Of a DNA stretch of 64,000 nucleotides, positions 24,929-37,355 are shown in pieces. The notes beneath the pieces are model-generated. The model saw only the letters and a program-made list of their open reading frames with translations. It did not search any database and had not been told where the DNA came from. The position numbers and the translations under genes are program-made. Position 1 is the first letter of the stretch. Each line of letters begins with the position of its first letter. Origin of the DNA: Plumapathes pennacea (lineage: Eukaryota; Cnidaria; Anthozoa; Antipatharia; Myriopathidae); NCBI GenBank assembly GCA_964036295.1, contig OZ038462.1:17117264-17181263 (forward strand). The letters run 5' to 3'.

Positions 24929-25178
24929 ATACTGTAGCCTTTTTATTCAGCTTCCTTCTGGGCATGTACCTCTAGGAACTTCAGTTCAGTGTTCAAGCGT
25001 GCTGCTTTAGCCGCCATTTCAGCATTTTTAGGCCACGGGAGCCGCTAGAGGAACATTTTGATTTGTTCGAACAGCTCCAGCCCGAGCGCCTTGAGCAGAC
25101 AGAACCACGTTCGAGCTGAAGCTCCGAGATCCTTTCGTTGATTCCTTTAAGACATTGGGCATACTCGTTATCGTTAAA

Positions 25179-25668
25179 TGGAGATCTTCGCTCCATCCGC
25201 CAGTTGTGAATCGATTGCGATCAGCTGTCTTTTCCACGCTCTAAGGGAAGCAGAACGGTTTCTTTGAAGGAGCTCCAACTTGTACTACTTGCCCTTCGTC
25301 GTCTGAACCCGACTTCTTTGTTTATCTTCATTGACGTCCTGTGAGTCTTTGTTGCTCGCTACGGCATACTCGTTATCGCGGCTCGCTCATCTGTTGTTGA
25401 TTCCATTTTACCTGTCAATTCGTCATTAGCGCTTGTTAGGTCGTCGAACAAATTTTGCAATTTGTTTCGTTCTTCTTGCAAAATGGAGATCTTCGCTCCA
25501 TCCGCCAGTTGTGAATCGATTGCGATCAGCTGTCTTTTCCACGCTCTAAGGGAAGCAGAACGGTTTCTTTGAAGGAGCTCCAACTTGTACTACTTGCCCT
25601 TCGTCGTCTGAACCCGACTTCTTTGTTTATCTTCATTGACGTCCTGTGAGTCTTTGTTGCTCGCTACG
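25179..25668 (-). repeat. Internal 185-bp direct duplication in BEL gag leader
   Basis: 25179-25363 and 25484-25668 are identical or nearly so by eye (both start GAGATCTTCGCTCCATCC a few bases in). They are separated by about 120 bp coding a coiled-coil segment (RNKLQNLFDDLTSANDELTG). The duplication breaks the N-terminal gag frame. Confidence 0.85.
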
Positions 25669-25766
25669 AAAGCGTCTTGTTCCATTGTTTCACCTTTACT
25701 TCGTGAATCGCTCATCTCTCCTCTCTTCTGTGTTTTAGCACATCGTTGTTATCGGAGAGTTTTTAC

Positions 25767-26274
25767 TGTAACGGCTGGAGAGGAGTGCGGTGTTCTTTCT
25801 CGGAGTCGGCCGCTAGGGGGCGTTTTCCACTGAACATCTAAGACCTCAACGACCACTTCGGTTCATAAAATAGTGTTTACTGAAGTCGATATAGATGTAC
25901 GTAAAAACTGTAATCAAACAATGGTGAAAACCAAAGCGTAAGATACGGGCAAAAACATATTGCGCACTTATATTACGTAACAAGTTTGATAAAGGGTAAT
26001 GAACGCAAACAAAACACACAAAATGAATCGAACAAGAAGGTGGAAAAATGTACTAAGCAAAGATACATATCAAGTACTAAACCAAAACGAATGTAAATCA
26101 GTATCTAACCTCTTTCCCCGGCCGATTACAGGCAATTACGTCCTTTTAAAACTATGGTCTTGTCTGTTGTCTGTTATCAATTAAAAAACGAAAACTGAAC
26201 TCTAATAAAAATATAACACGTGATCAATGAATATTACGACACGTCCAGTTCGAACCCAGTGGCTCGCAGTTACA
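25767..26274 (-). repeat. BEL 5' LTR (508 bp)
   Basis: Begins TGTAACGGCTGG and ends CTCGCAGTTACA, as in the 3' LTR; differences are scattered substitutions and a short indel. Followed on the + strand by the target duplication ACGTA. Confidence 0.93.
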
Positions 26275-26654
26275 ACGTAGAAACTTTATTTTGATTGGCT
26301 AATGACCGAGGAAGTGGTCTTCAATGATTATTTTTTTCAAGTTCCGTAATTTCATCGCCATTTGAACCTCCCGCAAGAACCAAGGCCACAGAGTTCACAA
26401 TACAAGCTGTTGGTTAATTCACGTTGATGCAGTACCCATCAGAGCCCGGCTCTAAAATGACCCAATGCGTTATCGTAGAGGTAAGACAATTTACTCACTT
26501 CTTAAAAACTTTTTGGATATTATTTATAGACTCCGACTTGACCGCTTTTAAGCAAAAAAATAATTATCATGGTTTCAGCCTCGGGAGTCGGTCTCCCAAG
26601 GTCATACTTTGCTCTCACAGTTTTGAAATTAGTACATTGGTCAAGCTAGAATGA

Positions 26655-27458
26655 AGCACAAATAGTCAAAATAGTAAGTAGAATTACAAGCAATTCGGAC
26701 AAGTAAGACTCTTTAAAATGTGCGAGATTACGCAATGCATTCACTGTCTTGAAAGTGGTCCCTGCTGAGGTTGATTTACACCTTTTGAGGCAACCGACCG
26801 AGCGTCTTGCTTAGCATTTTGATCAAATTTCGGTAAAATTGTCAAACTTTGGTGGCTTTCTGCGGAGTTCATACCTGTGACAACATAACAAATTTTTTTT
26901 TTTTTTGGAGGTCGAATTTTGCCAGCGCAAGCACCATTAGCTATACATTGCACAAGGTTGATACACTGATTGGTTTCTAGAATTTTATGGATTACAAGCT
27001 TTATGCTTGGTTGATACGAAACGTTTATCAAGAGGCTACGAAAGTTTAAATTTTTGCGACAGAAATTTGGCTGAATTTCATTAATACAAGTCTTGTATAC
27101 ACGATAAGGTTTAAGCGTTGCCGTTGTCGATTGTCTGAAATGTGTGTGAGATGGGCAAATATTTAAAGCAACGTAGAACTATAAAACGCGAATCATCTTT
27201 AGTTCATGCTTGCAAGGCAAAGCCCGCCATGTTTGTCTCGTTTGTCTCCCTATATTTATATGGGACACTAATAATACTATCATCAAGTTCACCTCAAAGG
27301 AGTCTCTACTAATTGAATAAGAGTAAAGATCACGAGAAGCTGAAGATACAAATCTGTCAATAAAATAAATCGACTTGACTATAAGTATATTATTACAAGA
27401 TTGGAGAAGAGGCTGGAAGAACCCTCAAGCTAGGAGCAATCTCAATCAATTAAAGAAT
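26655..27458. other. Upstream flank of transporter copy 1
   Basis: AT-rich sequence duplicated at 46875-47560. No gene recognised; the open frames are not conserved between the two copies. Confidence 0.6.
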
Positions 27459-27884
27459 TCAATTTTGCATGGCCATCACAGAAAAATTGTGGATTTGGAT
27501 TCCGCTCGAATAGATTTGACATTTTTCACATGCCGTTGTCCAAAAAGGCAGCGGAGATCGAAATAGCTTATTTAGCTTTGCGCCATTCTTTCCACATTCC
27601 ATCCCAAAACAGACACAAGGCAAACAGAACGCGCCATCCAAGTACTTGGAATAAACCAGCCAAGAGGGACGAACGAACCAGTCTGGTTTAAATCGTCTAA
27701 GTCGGCCGCCGCTTTCTTTCGTCAAAGGGAACTCGAAGAGCGTATCTGGCTTCCAGATATTTTGAATAAATCGGAACATTTCTGCGTCAGAAAATCTAGC
27801 GATTTCTTGATACACTATTCCGATATCGAACGCTGAACAATCGTCCTTACGACAAACAGGATTTCCTCGAGCATGTGACGCCAT
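27459..27884 (-). pseudogene. hAT/ZMYM1-like TTF-domain transposase fragment
   Basis: An open frame of 141 codons starting ATG at 27884. It contains DTLFEFPLT, RPSWLVYSKYLDGAFCLPC and a spaced cysteine set, the TTF-type zinc finger N-terminus of hAT transposases and ZMYM1-like domesticated proteins. The DUF4371 and catalytic parts are missing. The element interrupts the homology between units 1 and 3 (about 27467-28275), so it arrived after, or was lost from, one duplicate. Could still be an expressed short protein; more likely a relic. Confidence 0.65.
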
Positions 27885-28275
27885 CGCACGGGTATTTATA
27901 AAGGCTGACCAGTTAACGACCGGTGCACAAGAATCACGAAGACCAATGGGAGGCGATCATGACCAGTGCACAAATTGGCTAACCAATCATAGCGAGTCTT
28001 GATGGGTGTACTTATTTGACCTTTGCACTCATTGACGTCTATTTGCGGAAAGACCGATTTTTCCCTTCCGATGTTTTACGACACGAATCGAATGTCACAG
28101 GGTTTATTCGGTACAATTCATTTCGTCACTGTGTCGCAAGTGGTATAAAGAACAGTCGCGTCTGTGTAAGGATGTACTGAACATTTTTCAACCTCATAAA
28201 CTGCGAGTATGCTAATATTAGAAAGATTTGACTGGTTCATTGGAACTGGTGGCACTGGTCTGGATCCATCCCTGG

Positions 28276-28865
28276 CTGTGATATCACTTATTACTCACAG
28301 TTGTTTTGCGTTTTGTAATTAGAGCTCCGGATAAACGGTTGCACCGTGCATGTTATTCAAAATTGGTACCTCCAGTCCCTTGATGTTCAATGGTCTATTA
28401 AATTAAGTTGATTTTGGCACAGGCGAACCGACCCCTGAGCGTTTTGGCTATACCCGCCATGACGAAACAAAGATAGGCGTGAAACGTTGTAGACACCAAT
28501 GACTCTCAGATATCATATGTCCACAAGCCAAATATATGACTGGTTGGCGCTCGCCCTGGTCCCCGAGTTAACGTTTCTAAAAATATTATAAACATGGCTT
28601 ATAAGGGTGGCCCAGTTATCAGTATTTTCGTCCTACTTTGCAAAGACCCTACTGATTGATATATAAAAACTCACCCGAGTAGTGCACGTGCAAAAGCAAT
28701 TGATACCACAAGGAGTTGATAAGCTGAAATGTGAACTATCGGAAAAGCTAACATGCACGGCAGGGTTCTTAAGTGCCAAATGGTGGCTGAAGAAAGAGGC
28801 CACTTGCATGTATTTCCGCCAACAATAATCGCTTAGATAAAGGTCAGAGACTAGCAAACTGTCTA
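28276..28865 (+). promoter_or_regulatory. Conserved upstream region of transporter copy 1
   Basis: Sequence from CTGTGATATCACTTATTACT to the ATG is kept in all three duplicates (37650-39496 with an insertion; 47636-48236). It probably holds the promoter and 5' UTR. No core element was identified. Confidence 0.5.
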
Positions 28866-31800
28866 GTGAGCAATGACTCACGGCAGGGTAGGATCACAGG
28901 AAAAATATGCGATTTCAAACCTTCACTGCAGGACGCAAGCTCCAGCTGCTTGGCAGACAACAAAAGGCTCACAGACACAGGCCATGTTGAAACAGAGCTG
29001 TTACCGAGGAAGAAAGTCAGCAAGACCCGTTATCCTGACAGCCGCTGGTCCTGGGTCGTGTGCTTCGCCGGCTTCCTTTCTAACCTCATCATCTGTGGTT
29101 TTTCGTACAGCTATGGACTCTTGTTCCCAATCCTCTTGGAGGAGTTTAAGGAAGGAAAAGCAAAAACAGGTCAGTAAATCTGGATCAGCTTTTAGACGAC
29201 TTTTGAAAACAAAAACTAATAACTGCAGCAGCACTAATTGCGCGCTGTAAAGAAAGCATTTTCAACCAGCCATAAGCCAAAGCAATTTATGTTTGGGTTT
29301 ACTTCGGCAAGGAGACTAATCAACAGGGGAAGCGAACTCCCACATAAGGACAGTGACCCGCTCCTGCAGTTTGATTTTATAATATCAGCAGTCGCCTCAT
29401 TGAATTGATAACCAACCCCCGCGCTGCCTGTATGGTTTCTAGTTTTAAAATTGCATTGTCGGTTTCCGTGTCGCGGATCGGTAGCATCGCTCCAAAATGT
29501 AAATAAAAAAGTACGATCTGTGAATGACCTGTTATCAGCGAAACCCCTTGACAAACGAAAGAGACTTCGGCAAAGCACTAGACATCCTAATAGGATGGCT
29601 TTCCAATTTTCAAGTGAACCATACTCGGCGGTAATTCAGGTGTGTCCGGCGACTACTTGATAAAATCAAGTTTCTGCAGCATATTCTTTTTCGAAGTCTC
29701 GTTTCGCAATTTCAAACTAGCGATCGCGACTTCCAACTCGCAATCGCTACTTTGAACTCGCGATCACCACTCGAGCTAACCCTTGATTCGTTACTTTTAA
29801 ATCTACTTCTGCAGACCGAATACCAAAAACTACTGCCCTTCAGATTAAAAAGGCAAAATCGATCCCCTAATACAGAGTATGGCTTATATATGGGAGTACC
29901 CTTCCTTCCGGGCCCCCCCACCCTCTGGGAATATTTCCACCAATTCATGTTAATATCAATCGCAATTAACTATCACAAAGCGTTTGTTCCTATAAAAAGG
30001 TATTACATGCATGTTCCATGAAAACGCTTTAGAAGCTTAGAAATCTATTACGCCCTTCTGCGGGAAGGGGTCACTGTCCTTATGTGGGAATTCGCTTCCC
30101 AAATCGACAACCACGGCACTTGCTTGCATGCGCATGTGTAAGCAGATCGCAGCCGCGTTTCGCTTTTGTTGCTGCATGATTAGCTAACTAATGCTGCTAA
30201 ACTTGTCATTTGAAGTCTATCCGAAAGCGTATATAGCTAAGTAAGCAATCACACAATTACGAATTTATTTCACGCCACAATCACCCTAAAACTGCTCTTT
30301 ACATGTCAGCCTATCAAATTTGTCTGTTAGGCCATCTTACATTCATTAGATTGTATGCTTTGACTGAGACCATGAAGTCACAAAAAAGAATTCAGATTAA
30401 TTTATGTGGCTTCTCTAAGAAACTACTCCACTGATAATCAGCCTGGAAGATACTGAGTGAACGTATCCAGTTGCTACAAATATCACTTTCTTTGACCTTC
30501 TTGCTTCACAGCCTGGCTTGGTTCACTCGCTATACTTTCATATGGCACTTACGGTCCTGTGGCGGGAAAAATGTGCGACCTCTTCGGTCCTCGAGCCGTG
30601 GCCATGTTTGGAGGTCTGCTATGTGCTGTGGGTGCAGTGGCTACATCTCAAGCGTCAAGCCTCAATATCATGTTCCTGACTTACGGCACAATCTATGGGC
30701 TTGGTGCTAGCCTTGTTTATATATCCTCGTATATTATAGTGCCAAAATATTTTGTGAAAAGGCGTTCTTTGGCAGTGGGCATTCTTTGCATGGGTCTGGG
30801 AGGAGGATTGCTCATAATTAGTCCCTTTGTTCAGTTCCTTTTGGAGAAGTACTCCTGGCAAGGTACCTTCATTGTCATTAGCATTTTCGTGCTAGGAATC
30901 TGTTTTCTGGCCCTGACTTTTGACCCCAACGTGGCTGAAACAGAGAACGATACGGCTCTACTGGCGGTGACATTAAAATCACAAGGAAGGATAGCCACTT
31001 CAAGTTCTTACTTGCTACGTAATCGTCTGTTTCTTATCTACACTATTTCTTCGTTAATTGTGTTCTATGGCCATTACGTCCCTTTCGTACACATGGTAAA
31101 TATATTTATTTCCATTTTCTGTTCATACCTCTCCATTTGATATATCTCCATTCAAAAACAATTCATAACAGTACTATAGGAAGCAACCATAGAAGTTTAA
31201 AATGCTCACATATTTGTCTCTCAACTAGTAATTTTGCACATATTACAAAAAATCCAGTCATATCATGATTTTATTAATCATAATTTCATAGTATTCATTC
31301 TTCGATATCAAAGCTGCATAGACGACACCGATGATGAATGAATGGTGATTGCGGTGGTTGTGGTGGTAGCGGTAGCGGTGGTGGTAACGATCATGCGCTG
31401 ATAATGAACATGATGGTGATGGTGATGGTGATGGCGATAGAAATGGTCATGGTTGTGGCCATGGTTCGACGAAAGTCATGCGGGTGATATTGTTGATGGT
31501 TGCAGTTACAGTGATGGTTGTGGTTATGTCAAGCATGACTTCATGTTGATCCACTACTTGATCCCCGTAGGTGCGCCATTGCGAGGACTTGGGCATCAAC
31601 GCCAGGCGGGCATCTCGACTCTACCTGTACAGCGGACTCACCTCTCTTATCATGCGCCCCTTGGTTGGACGCCTTTGTGACGTCACAAGGATAACGTCTG
31701 GCCAAATTTACCAGGTGGCAATGTTTGGAAGTGGCGTTACTTCCCTGTTGTTGCCCATAGCGACCAGATATTATCAATTCGTGCTGTACTTCGTAGTGTA

Positions 31801-32818
31801 TGGGATCATTGATGGCGCCATGGGTATTTGTAGTTCCCTCACTATACTGTCGTCATTGAGCTTGACTCAAAGATCCCTCGGATTTGGCATCATGCAGAGT
31901 GTAAGCTGTATCTCAGCAATTTTCGGACCAGTAGTTGCAGGTCAGTTTTTCAAGACACTCTTGTGGCAAAACAATGACCTATAATTGACCTTGTTAGACA
32001 CTGTTTTATATAATGCTCATATGCCACAGTAGATAAACACATCAATTAGTGCATCCATTTATTAACCCAATTTATTATATAGACACGAGTGTTTTACTGG
32101 AAAATATATCGTGCGTAAAATCCATACGAAACTACATCCGGGACCCAAGTGGCGTATTTTCCATATCCTCACTAGCGAGGATATCGTTGGAATCATTTCC
32201 CGCTTTTGCACGGTTGTTTGTGCAATTTCTCGTAAAACGCTCGTGTCTAATATAATAAAAAGAAAATTACACGGCGGCGCGAAGATATGGATTTAATTTT
32301 CTTGTGGTAAAAACAATATTTTACTCACTCGCGAAGCGCTCGTTTGTAAAATATTGTTTTTACCACTCGAAAATAAAATTCATATCTTCGCGCCGCCGTG
32401 TAATATCCTCTCTACATTCTACACTATACTTTCATATGTAGAGACAATCATATATGCAGTACATAAATGGGATCAAATGACCCGACGAGTTGGTAGGGTT
32501 AGGCTTAAGGTTAGGCACCAGAATAACTGGAAGGAAAAGAAACTGTAAGAATTCAGATCTTTTTTCACTGTGAATCGTTACCTGAGAGATTGAATTTTTG
32601 CAAACTTTCACCGCCCATCTTCTCCATATGTTTTCACAGGGCTACTGGCGGATCATTTTGGATCTTACTACCCGGCTTTCTACATGTCCGGCGTAAGTGC
32701 ACTATTGGCTGCAAGTGTGTTGTTCTTCGTGTATTGTGTTAAAGACGAGGACATGAAGTCAAAACCGTATCTAGACCGAGAGAAGCTCGTCATTGTTGAT
32801 AAATTGTCAGTCGTGTAG
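28866..32818 (+). CDS. Monocarboxylate transporter-like MFS protein, copy 1 (intact)
   Basis: Exons 28866-29169, 30512-31095, 31571-31940 and 32640-32818 join to 478 codons plus TAG (32816-32818), with GT/AG at every junction and phases 1-0-1. A cytosolic N-terminus of about 55 residues leads to TM1 with [11 protein letters not shown], the SLC16 signature DGGWGWVV modified. Exon 2 starts AWLGSLAILSYG and carries TM2-TM7 with the second SLC16 signature YFVKRRSLAVG. Exon 3 carries TM8-TM11 (RPLVGRLCD in TM8, with the Arg at the usual SLC16 substrate site region); exon 4 carries TM12 and a short tail ending SVV. It is the only complete plus-strand member here. Predicted plasma-membrane, proton-coupled monocarboxylate or related solute carrier. 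Confidence 0.92.
29170..30511 (+). other. Intron 1 of transporter copy 1
   Basis: Duplicated in copies 2 and 3, where it carries small deletions (copy 3 lost about 270 bp near 49015) and a solo LTR. No extra exon recognised. Confidence 0.8.
31096..31570 (+). repeat. Intron 2 with GGTGAT-rich microsatellite
   Basis: Low-complexity GGTGGT/GATGGT sequence at about 31340-31540, present in the same place in copies 2 (41955-42060) and 3 (51175-51350). It predates the duplications. Confidence 0.75.
32266..32404. mobile_element. 139-bp foldback MITE, copy 2
   Basis: Same element as 15450-15588 in reverse orientation, in intron 3 of transporter copy 1. Unit 3 lacks it at the matching place (51898-51905), so it inserted after the duplication or was lost from unit 3. 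Confidence 0.85.
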
Positions 32819-33981
32819 TAAGTCTAGTCATATTGTGAGCAAATGAATATTAACTAGACTGGCATTGCCAGTGAGCTCGCGGTGTGAGTTGCGTCGAGAC
32901 CAGAATATACTAAAATGGAAAGTAGAGACAAGAGTGGAACTCCCAAGAGGGACTTCCAGTTTCTCACCAGAAAAATATCACACAGTTATAGAGAACTTGG
33001 CTGTTGACACCTTGCTCAAATGAAACCTGATTAAACTATAAATTATCATTACAACACTCATACACTTGCTTCTTAAAGGTTGAGCGACCCTGCATTTTGA
33101 GAATGCGTGACATATCTTTTTATGCACAATTGATTTTTGACAGTTTGACTTTGACTCTTATTTCTAACGAGAGGCCACGATTAATCCAGCCTTCGCTTCA
33201 GTACTTTTGTGTTTTCTTTTATTAAATGAATACGTTTCTTCTATCAGGCTTTTGAGTTTTCGTGTTCTGTGACAAGCGAGGAATGTAACACGACACTTGT
33301 TTACGTCAATATCATTGCGGTTTTGTTCACAGTGTGTTCAGTCATTTGTGAACTGCAAACTCAATGCTCAGGACTATTTCGGTGTACTTTTCATATCTGG
33401 TATACAATGACCATTGCGAAACAAAGGCTACATGATCGAATGAAAGAAACATTTCAACAGGCAAAGTATGATAAGCAGAAGAATTTTATGAGGCAACAGA
33501 TGTCATGTACAAAGTAAAGCATAAATCGCCATTGTTTTGCAGCTAAAGCTCATCGTAGCTTTGGTTTCCGTTTTCGGCCTGTTATCTTCCCAGAAGTATT
33601 TTGTGCCGCCACAGAAAGTTTCGTCGGGGCTAAATATTTAGCGGCGACAGAGAAATTTGCAATCCCCGAGCGGTATCCATCAAACATTTGTTTATTCTCA
33701 AAGCTTCCGCGGTGAACTTTTACAAGCCAAAATTGTTCCCTAAAATCCAGTTTATCCGTGCATGTTCCACAGAGTCCATTGGTGTTGAGTTTAGATGGGA
33801 TGCAGTTAACTTTTACACACAAGTAACGAGCAATTCACTGGCCACATCTCAAGTTACACACATACATAAATATTTTTATTGATGCTCCCCTCAAGGGGCT
33901 TTTCAGCAACAATTTGGCTTCGCTATATTACTGTGGAGTACAGGCACTGAGGGTGGTCACTGCCAGAGATTTGTTTACGTC
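32819..33981. other. Unit 1 downstream region, first part
   Basis: Contains a diverged MITE relative at about 32935-33105. No gene seen. In unit 3 everything from about 32860 to 34332 is absent. Confidence 0.5.
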
Positions 33982-34218
33982 CTCAGTGGTTCTTTTACGT
34001 CCCCCATGTCATCAAGTATAGAAGTATAGGGAGACGGGACCGCCATTTTACGTAGTCAGCCGAGCCAAGTGAAGATCTTACCATCTGCTGTTAGAAACAA
34101 AGGCAGCATCTTCTCTTCAGTTATTTTAAGACCCTGAGTGCTGGTCCGGCTGGGGTTCGAACCCGCGACATCCCGCACGAAAGACCGGCACTCAACCAAC
34201 TGAGCCAGCCGGGCGGCG
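33982..34218 (-). mobile_element. tRNA-derived SINE
   Basis: Minus-strand head has a tRNA-like A box (TGGCTCAGTTGG) and B box (GGTTCGAACCC) followed by a non-tRNA body. Flanked by a candidate 9-bp target duplication GTTTACGTC at 33973-33981 and 34219-34227. The body length (237 bp) and absence of a following poly-A are consistent with an old SINE copy rather than a tRNA gene. Confidence 0.82.
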
Positions 34219-37200
34219 GTTTACGTCATCGCATATCACGTGATCATATGAACCAATCACCGTGTGCTGATTCTCAACCCAGAAGAAAAAAAAAACTCCA
34301 TTTTTAAGCTCGCCGGGGCCACACCCCGCGAGCAATAATGGCAAAGTTAGAAAATTCGTGCGTATTGGCTGTATTTATCTCAGACGAATAATTTATCGCA
34401 TACGAACGTTTAGTCTCAGGCGAGTTATTCATCAAACGAATAATGCCTCTAAATAAATGTGAAACGCGGTTACCTGTTTATGCTCTTGTTACGTTTTAAC
34501 CATTATTCTGTTGCAAAAAAATTACATTTTGTGCATCTCGTACTTATTTTGTCACATTTATTTCAAACAAACATGTCATATTTTGAACAAATGAATATTT
34601 CGAGCAAACTCATGCCCACTCGGTGGCCAAACGATGGCCAACTCTATCCAAGTCGCAAAGTTGGCTTTGGTTGGTTGTAGTTGGCAGTTCCGTTTTGCCA
34701 GAGCTTTACAAATTTGCACTTAAATCCACGGTTTTATGAAATAGCCGCTGACTCCAAAGCAAGGTGCGGTGCCTCTACTACCCTATTCCAGACCAGAGAC
34801 TCAAATTAAATTGATGCCTTTTTTTAGACTTTCTTATATTCAGCTCAAAACGATACCCTTTGGGGGCGGCAAATACCTAGTATGAATACTGTTTTTATAT
34901 GACTGGGGCGTATTTTGCATTTTATTACCCTGTCTGCAGTCTGTGTAATTCGTTGGGGTGTTGGGCTGGGTCTAGATCCGGGTAAGCTTACAACCGGACT
35001 GAACAAATGCTCTAAAGTGTACAGTCAACTCTCTCTAAGCGGACACCTCTCTAAAGCGGACAGCATGCATATTTGGTCATTGTCAATTTTTACTTGTTTT
35101 TAGTAAACTGAACTCTCTCGAAGCGGACACCTCTCTAAGACGGACACTAAATGCTAGTACCGACAGTGTCCGCCTTAAAGAGAGTTCAGGTAATTATTCC
35201 TCCACTCGCGTTCTTTCGATCGACTTAGGTGAGAAATAGCCAGGGGAAGCGCACTTTAATTGCCGCCGTGGGGTGCAAAGTGGTGAGAATGAGGAGAGTG
35301 GAAAAGAAAGGGAGCAGGTTTTACATATTTTAAGCGGAATTTTATGATACTGTTTGGCTACTTGTTTACATTGCATCGAAAAAAAAACAACAAAAACAAA
35401 ATACGGCTTGTTTTAGAGACTTCAAGTTTTGTTCATAGCGAAAATTAAAGCTTTCACTCGACAATTTGTTTACTCGAGAACAGCTTGGGCCTTCGGTTCA
35501 GTTCATATCAGGTTCCAGAACCGGCTAAATCCGGTTTTGCTTCGACAAAAAGGCTGGTTCACACCACTGCTTCTACAGTAGCAGAGAAATGGGTAAAAAT
35601 CAATTGTCAGACGATATTAGCCAAGACATCCAACGAAGAAAAAGGAAATGCAAAATGCATGCGAAAAGAACACTCCAGGCATGAGCGGATCCCTTATCTT
35701 GAAGGTAAATGTGCTAAATATTTTCCTAATTGGCCTTTCAGATGCTGGCGGCGACAAGCACGAGTCACCGCAAACACAGCCATCAGTCATCAGAGTTTGG
35801 CGCTGAAATACTGCGCGTAAACCGCTTCATTAACTGGCCACCTTTCATACTTCCGACACTTGAGCAAGCTCATTTAACTCAAGGCCTAATTTTATATCCT
35901 CCTCTACTCCAACCGAGACACTCGAGACAGAGGAAACGAAAAAACAGCTGCGCCGTAAATAACCGCCGTCCGATTTCAGAGCATACACGAACCATAATGC
36001 GTCGGGACTGTTTTTCAAGTGCAAGTAAAACATGACGATGTGAAAATCCAAATACAAATCACGAGTTTGGTACCACTTAGGGTGCTCATCATTTTTATGC
36101 GACGTGGTACCGTTAGGGGTCGGGTATCAGTCGAATGAGCTTTATTGTATGGGTCTTTAAAGGAATTAAAGGCACCGAAACTTTAAAATCTTGGTACCTT
36201 TTAGGGGTCAGCCGGAGGAGCCAGCTCGAGCTACGCCCTTTTTAGTACGGATCAAAATGAAAATTCCCGACGAGCATCCCCGTCCTTTTTATGTGAGGTT
36301 GCCCCCCTCCAAGGAGGAGCTGCAGCTTCTGTTTCAAAACTAGGCCTATACTGTAGTGCGAAACGTTTTCTTTAAATGAGTTTGATTTGCATGAATTGTG
36401 CGATTAGAAACCGAAAAGCTTTGCACTTAGGTCTTGCTTTGGAACAGACAGCTTCAGAATGGCCTGCTGCTCTTAACCAATCCAGATGCATTACATACAA
36501 TTAAATATATATTATTAATTTGCAATTGAACCCAGCAAGAAATTAGATCAACACATTCTGGCATCAGATTTCTTCGGAAGCTGAATTGATCGAATCCTAT
36601 GGTGATCAGTACCCAGAAGAATAGTTTTATTTGCACAAGTCGACACAACAACGTGACCGCGATTCAACTGGTGGTCGTGACGCACCCAACGCGACAGATG
36701 CTGGAATTCAAGTTTGGTGTGGACAGGTATCCGCACGCACCATTAGAATTCTTTAATGAGCAATGTCTGGACCAGAGCGAGACTCCCCAAGAGTGATCAA
36801 CTTCAATTTTCTCTTTCAGTTTCTCACCAGAAAAATATCATACAGTTTAGGGATCTTGGCTTTTAACACCTTTCTCATGTGAAACCTGATTAAACTATAA
36901 ATATATATTTACAACACTCGTACGTTTGCTTCAGGGCTGCCTCACAAGGTTGAGAGGATCTACATTTTGATCTTGGGAGTGAAAACGTCGGCAAGCTAAG
37001 AAAACAGTAATGTGTGACCTATCTCATGTCATGCATAATTGATTTTGACAGTTTGACTTCGAGCATTTGTTTCTAATCACAGGCTACGATTAATCTAGCC
37101 TGCACTTTATTACTTACCTGTTTTTCTTCTTCTAAAATGCACTTCTTCTATGAGGCTTTCTTAATTTCCAGTCAACTTGTTGTAATTTAAAGCTATTATC

Positions 37201-37324
37201 ACCGCGGTTTTGATAGATATGTTAAAGTTGAAAAACCCGTGACAGCCGGAAGCGACTTTAACTTATCGAAATGATGATATCGTTTGATTATGTTTGCCTT
37301 GCTTTGCTTAGTTTTGACCAGCAA

Positions 37325-37355
<31 letters not shown>

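Larger units (their letters stand above)
19901..26274 (-). mobile_element. BEL/Pao LTR retrotransposon, RT core deleted
   Basis: A 6,374-bp element bounded by LTRs that begin TGTAAC and end GTTACA, flanked by the 5-bp duplication ACGTA (19896-19900 and 26275-26279). Read on the minus strand, the order is 5' LTR, coiled-coil and DUF1759-type gag, zinc knuckles, aspartyl protease, Peptidase_A17/RNase H region, integrase with DUF5641-like tail, and 3' LTR. That is the BEL/Pao order. The reverse transcriptase palm domain between protease and A17 region is absent, and stops or frame changes break gag and pol. The near-identical LTRs imply a fairly recent insertion; the element cannot be autonomous. 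Confidence 0.93.

Noticed and set aside
30559..31140. 193-codon frames starting at GTG in each transporter copy as separate genes
   Set aside because: They are exon 2 plus the start of intron 2; the real exon starts upstream at an AG acceptor and ends at GTAAAT.
33269..33517. 82-codon frame downstream of transporter copy 1
   Set aside because: No recognisable domain, no splice context, and the segment is absent from unit 3.
34138..34216. Functional tRNA gene on the minus strand
   Set aside because: A and B boxes are present, but the sequence continues into a SINE body with a candidate 9-bp target duplication, so it is a tRNA-derived retroposon.
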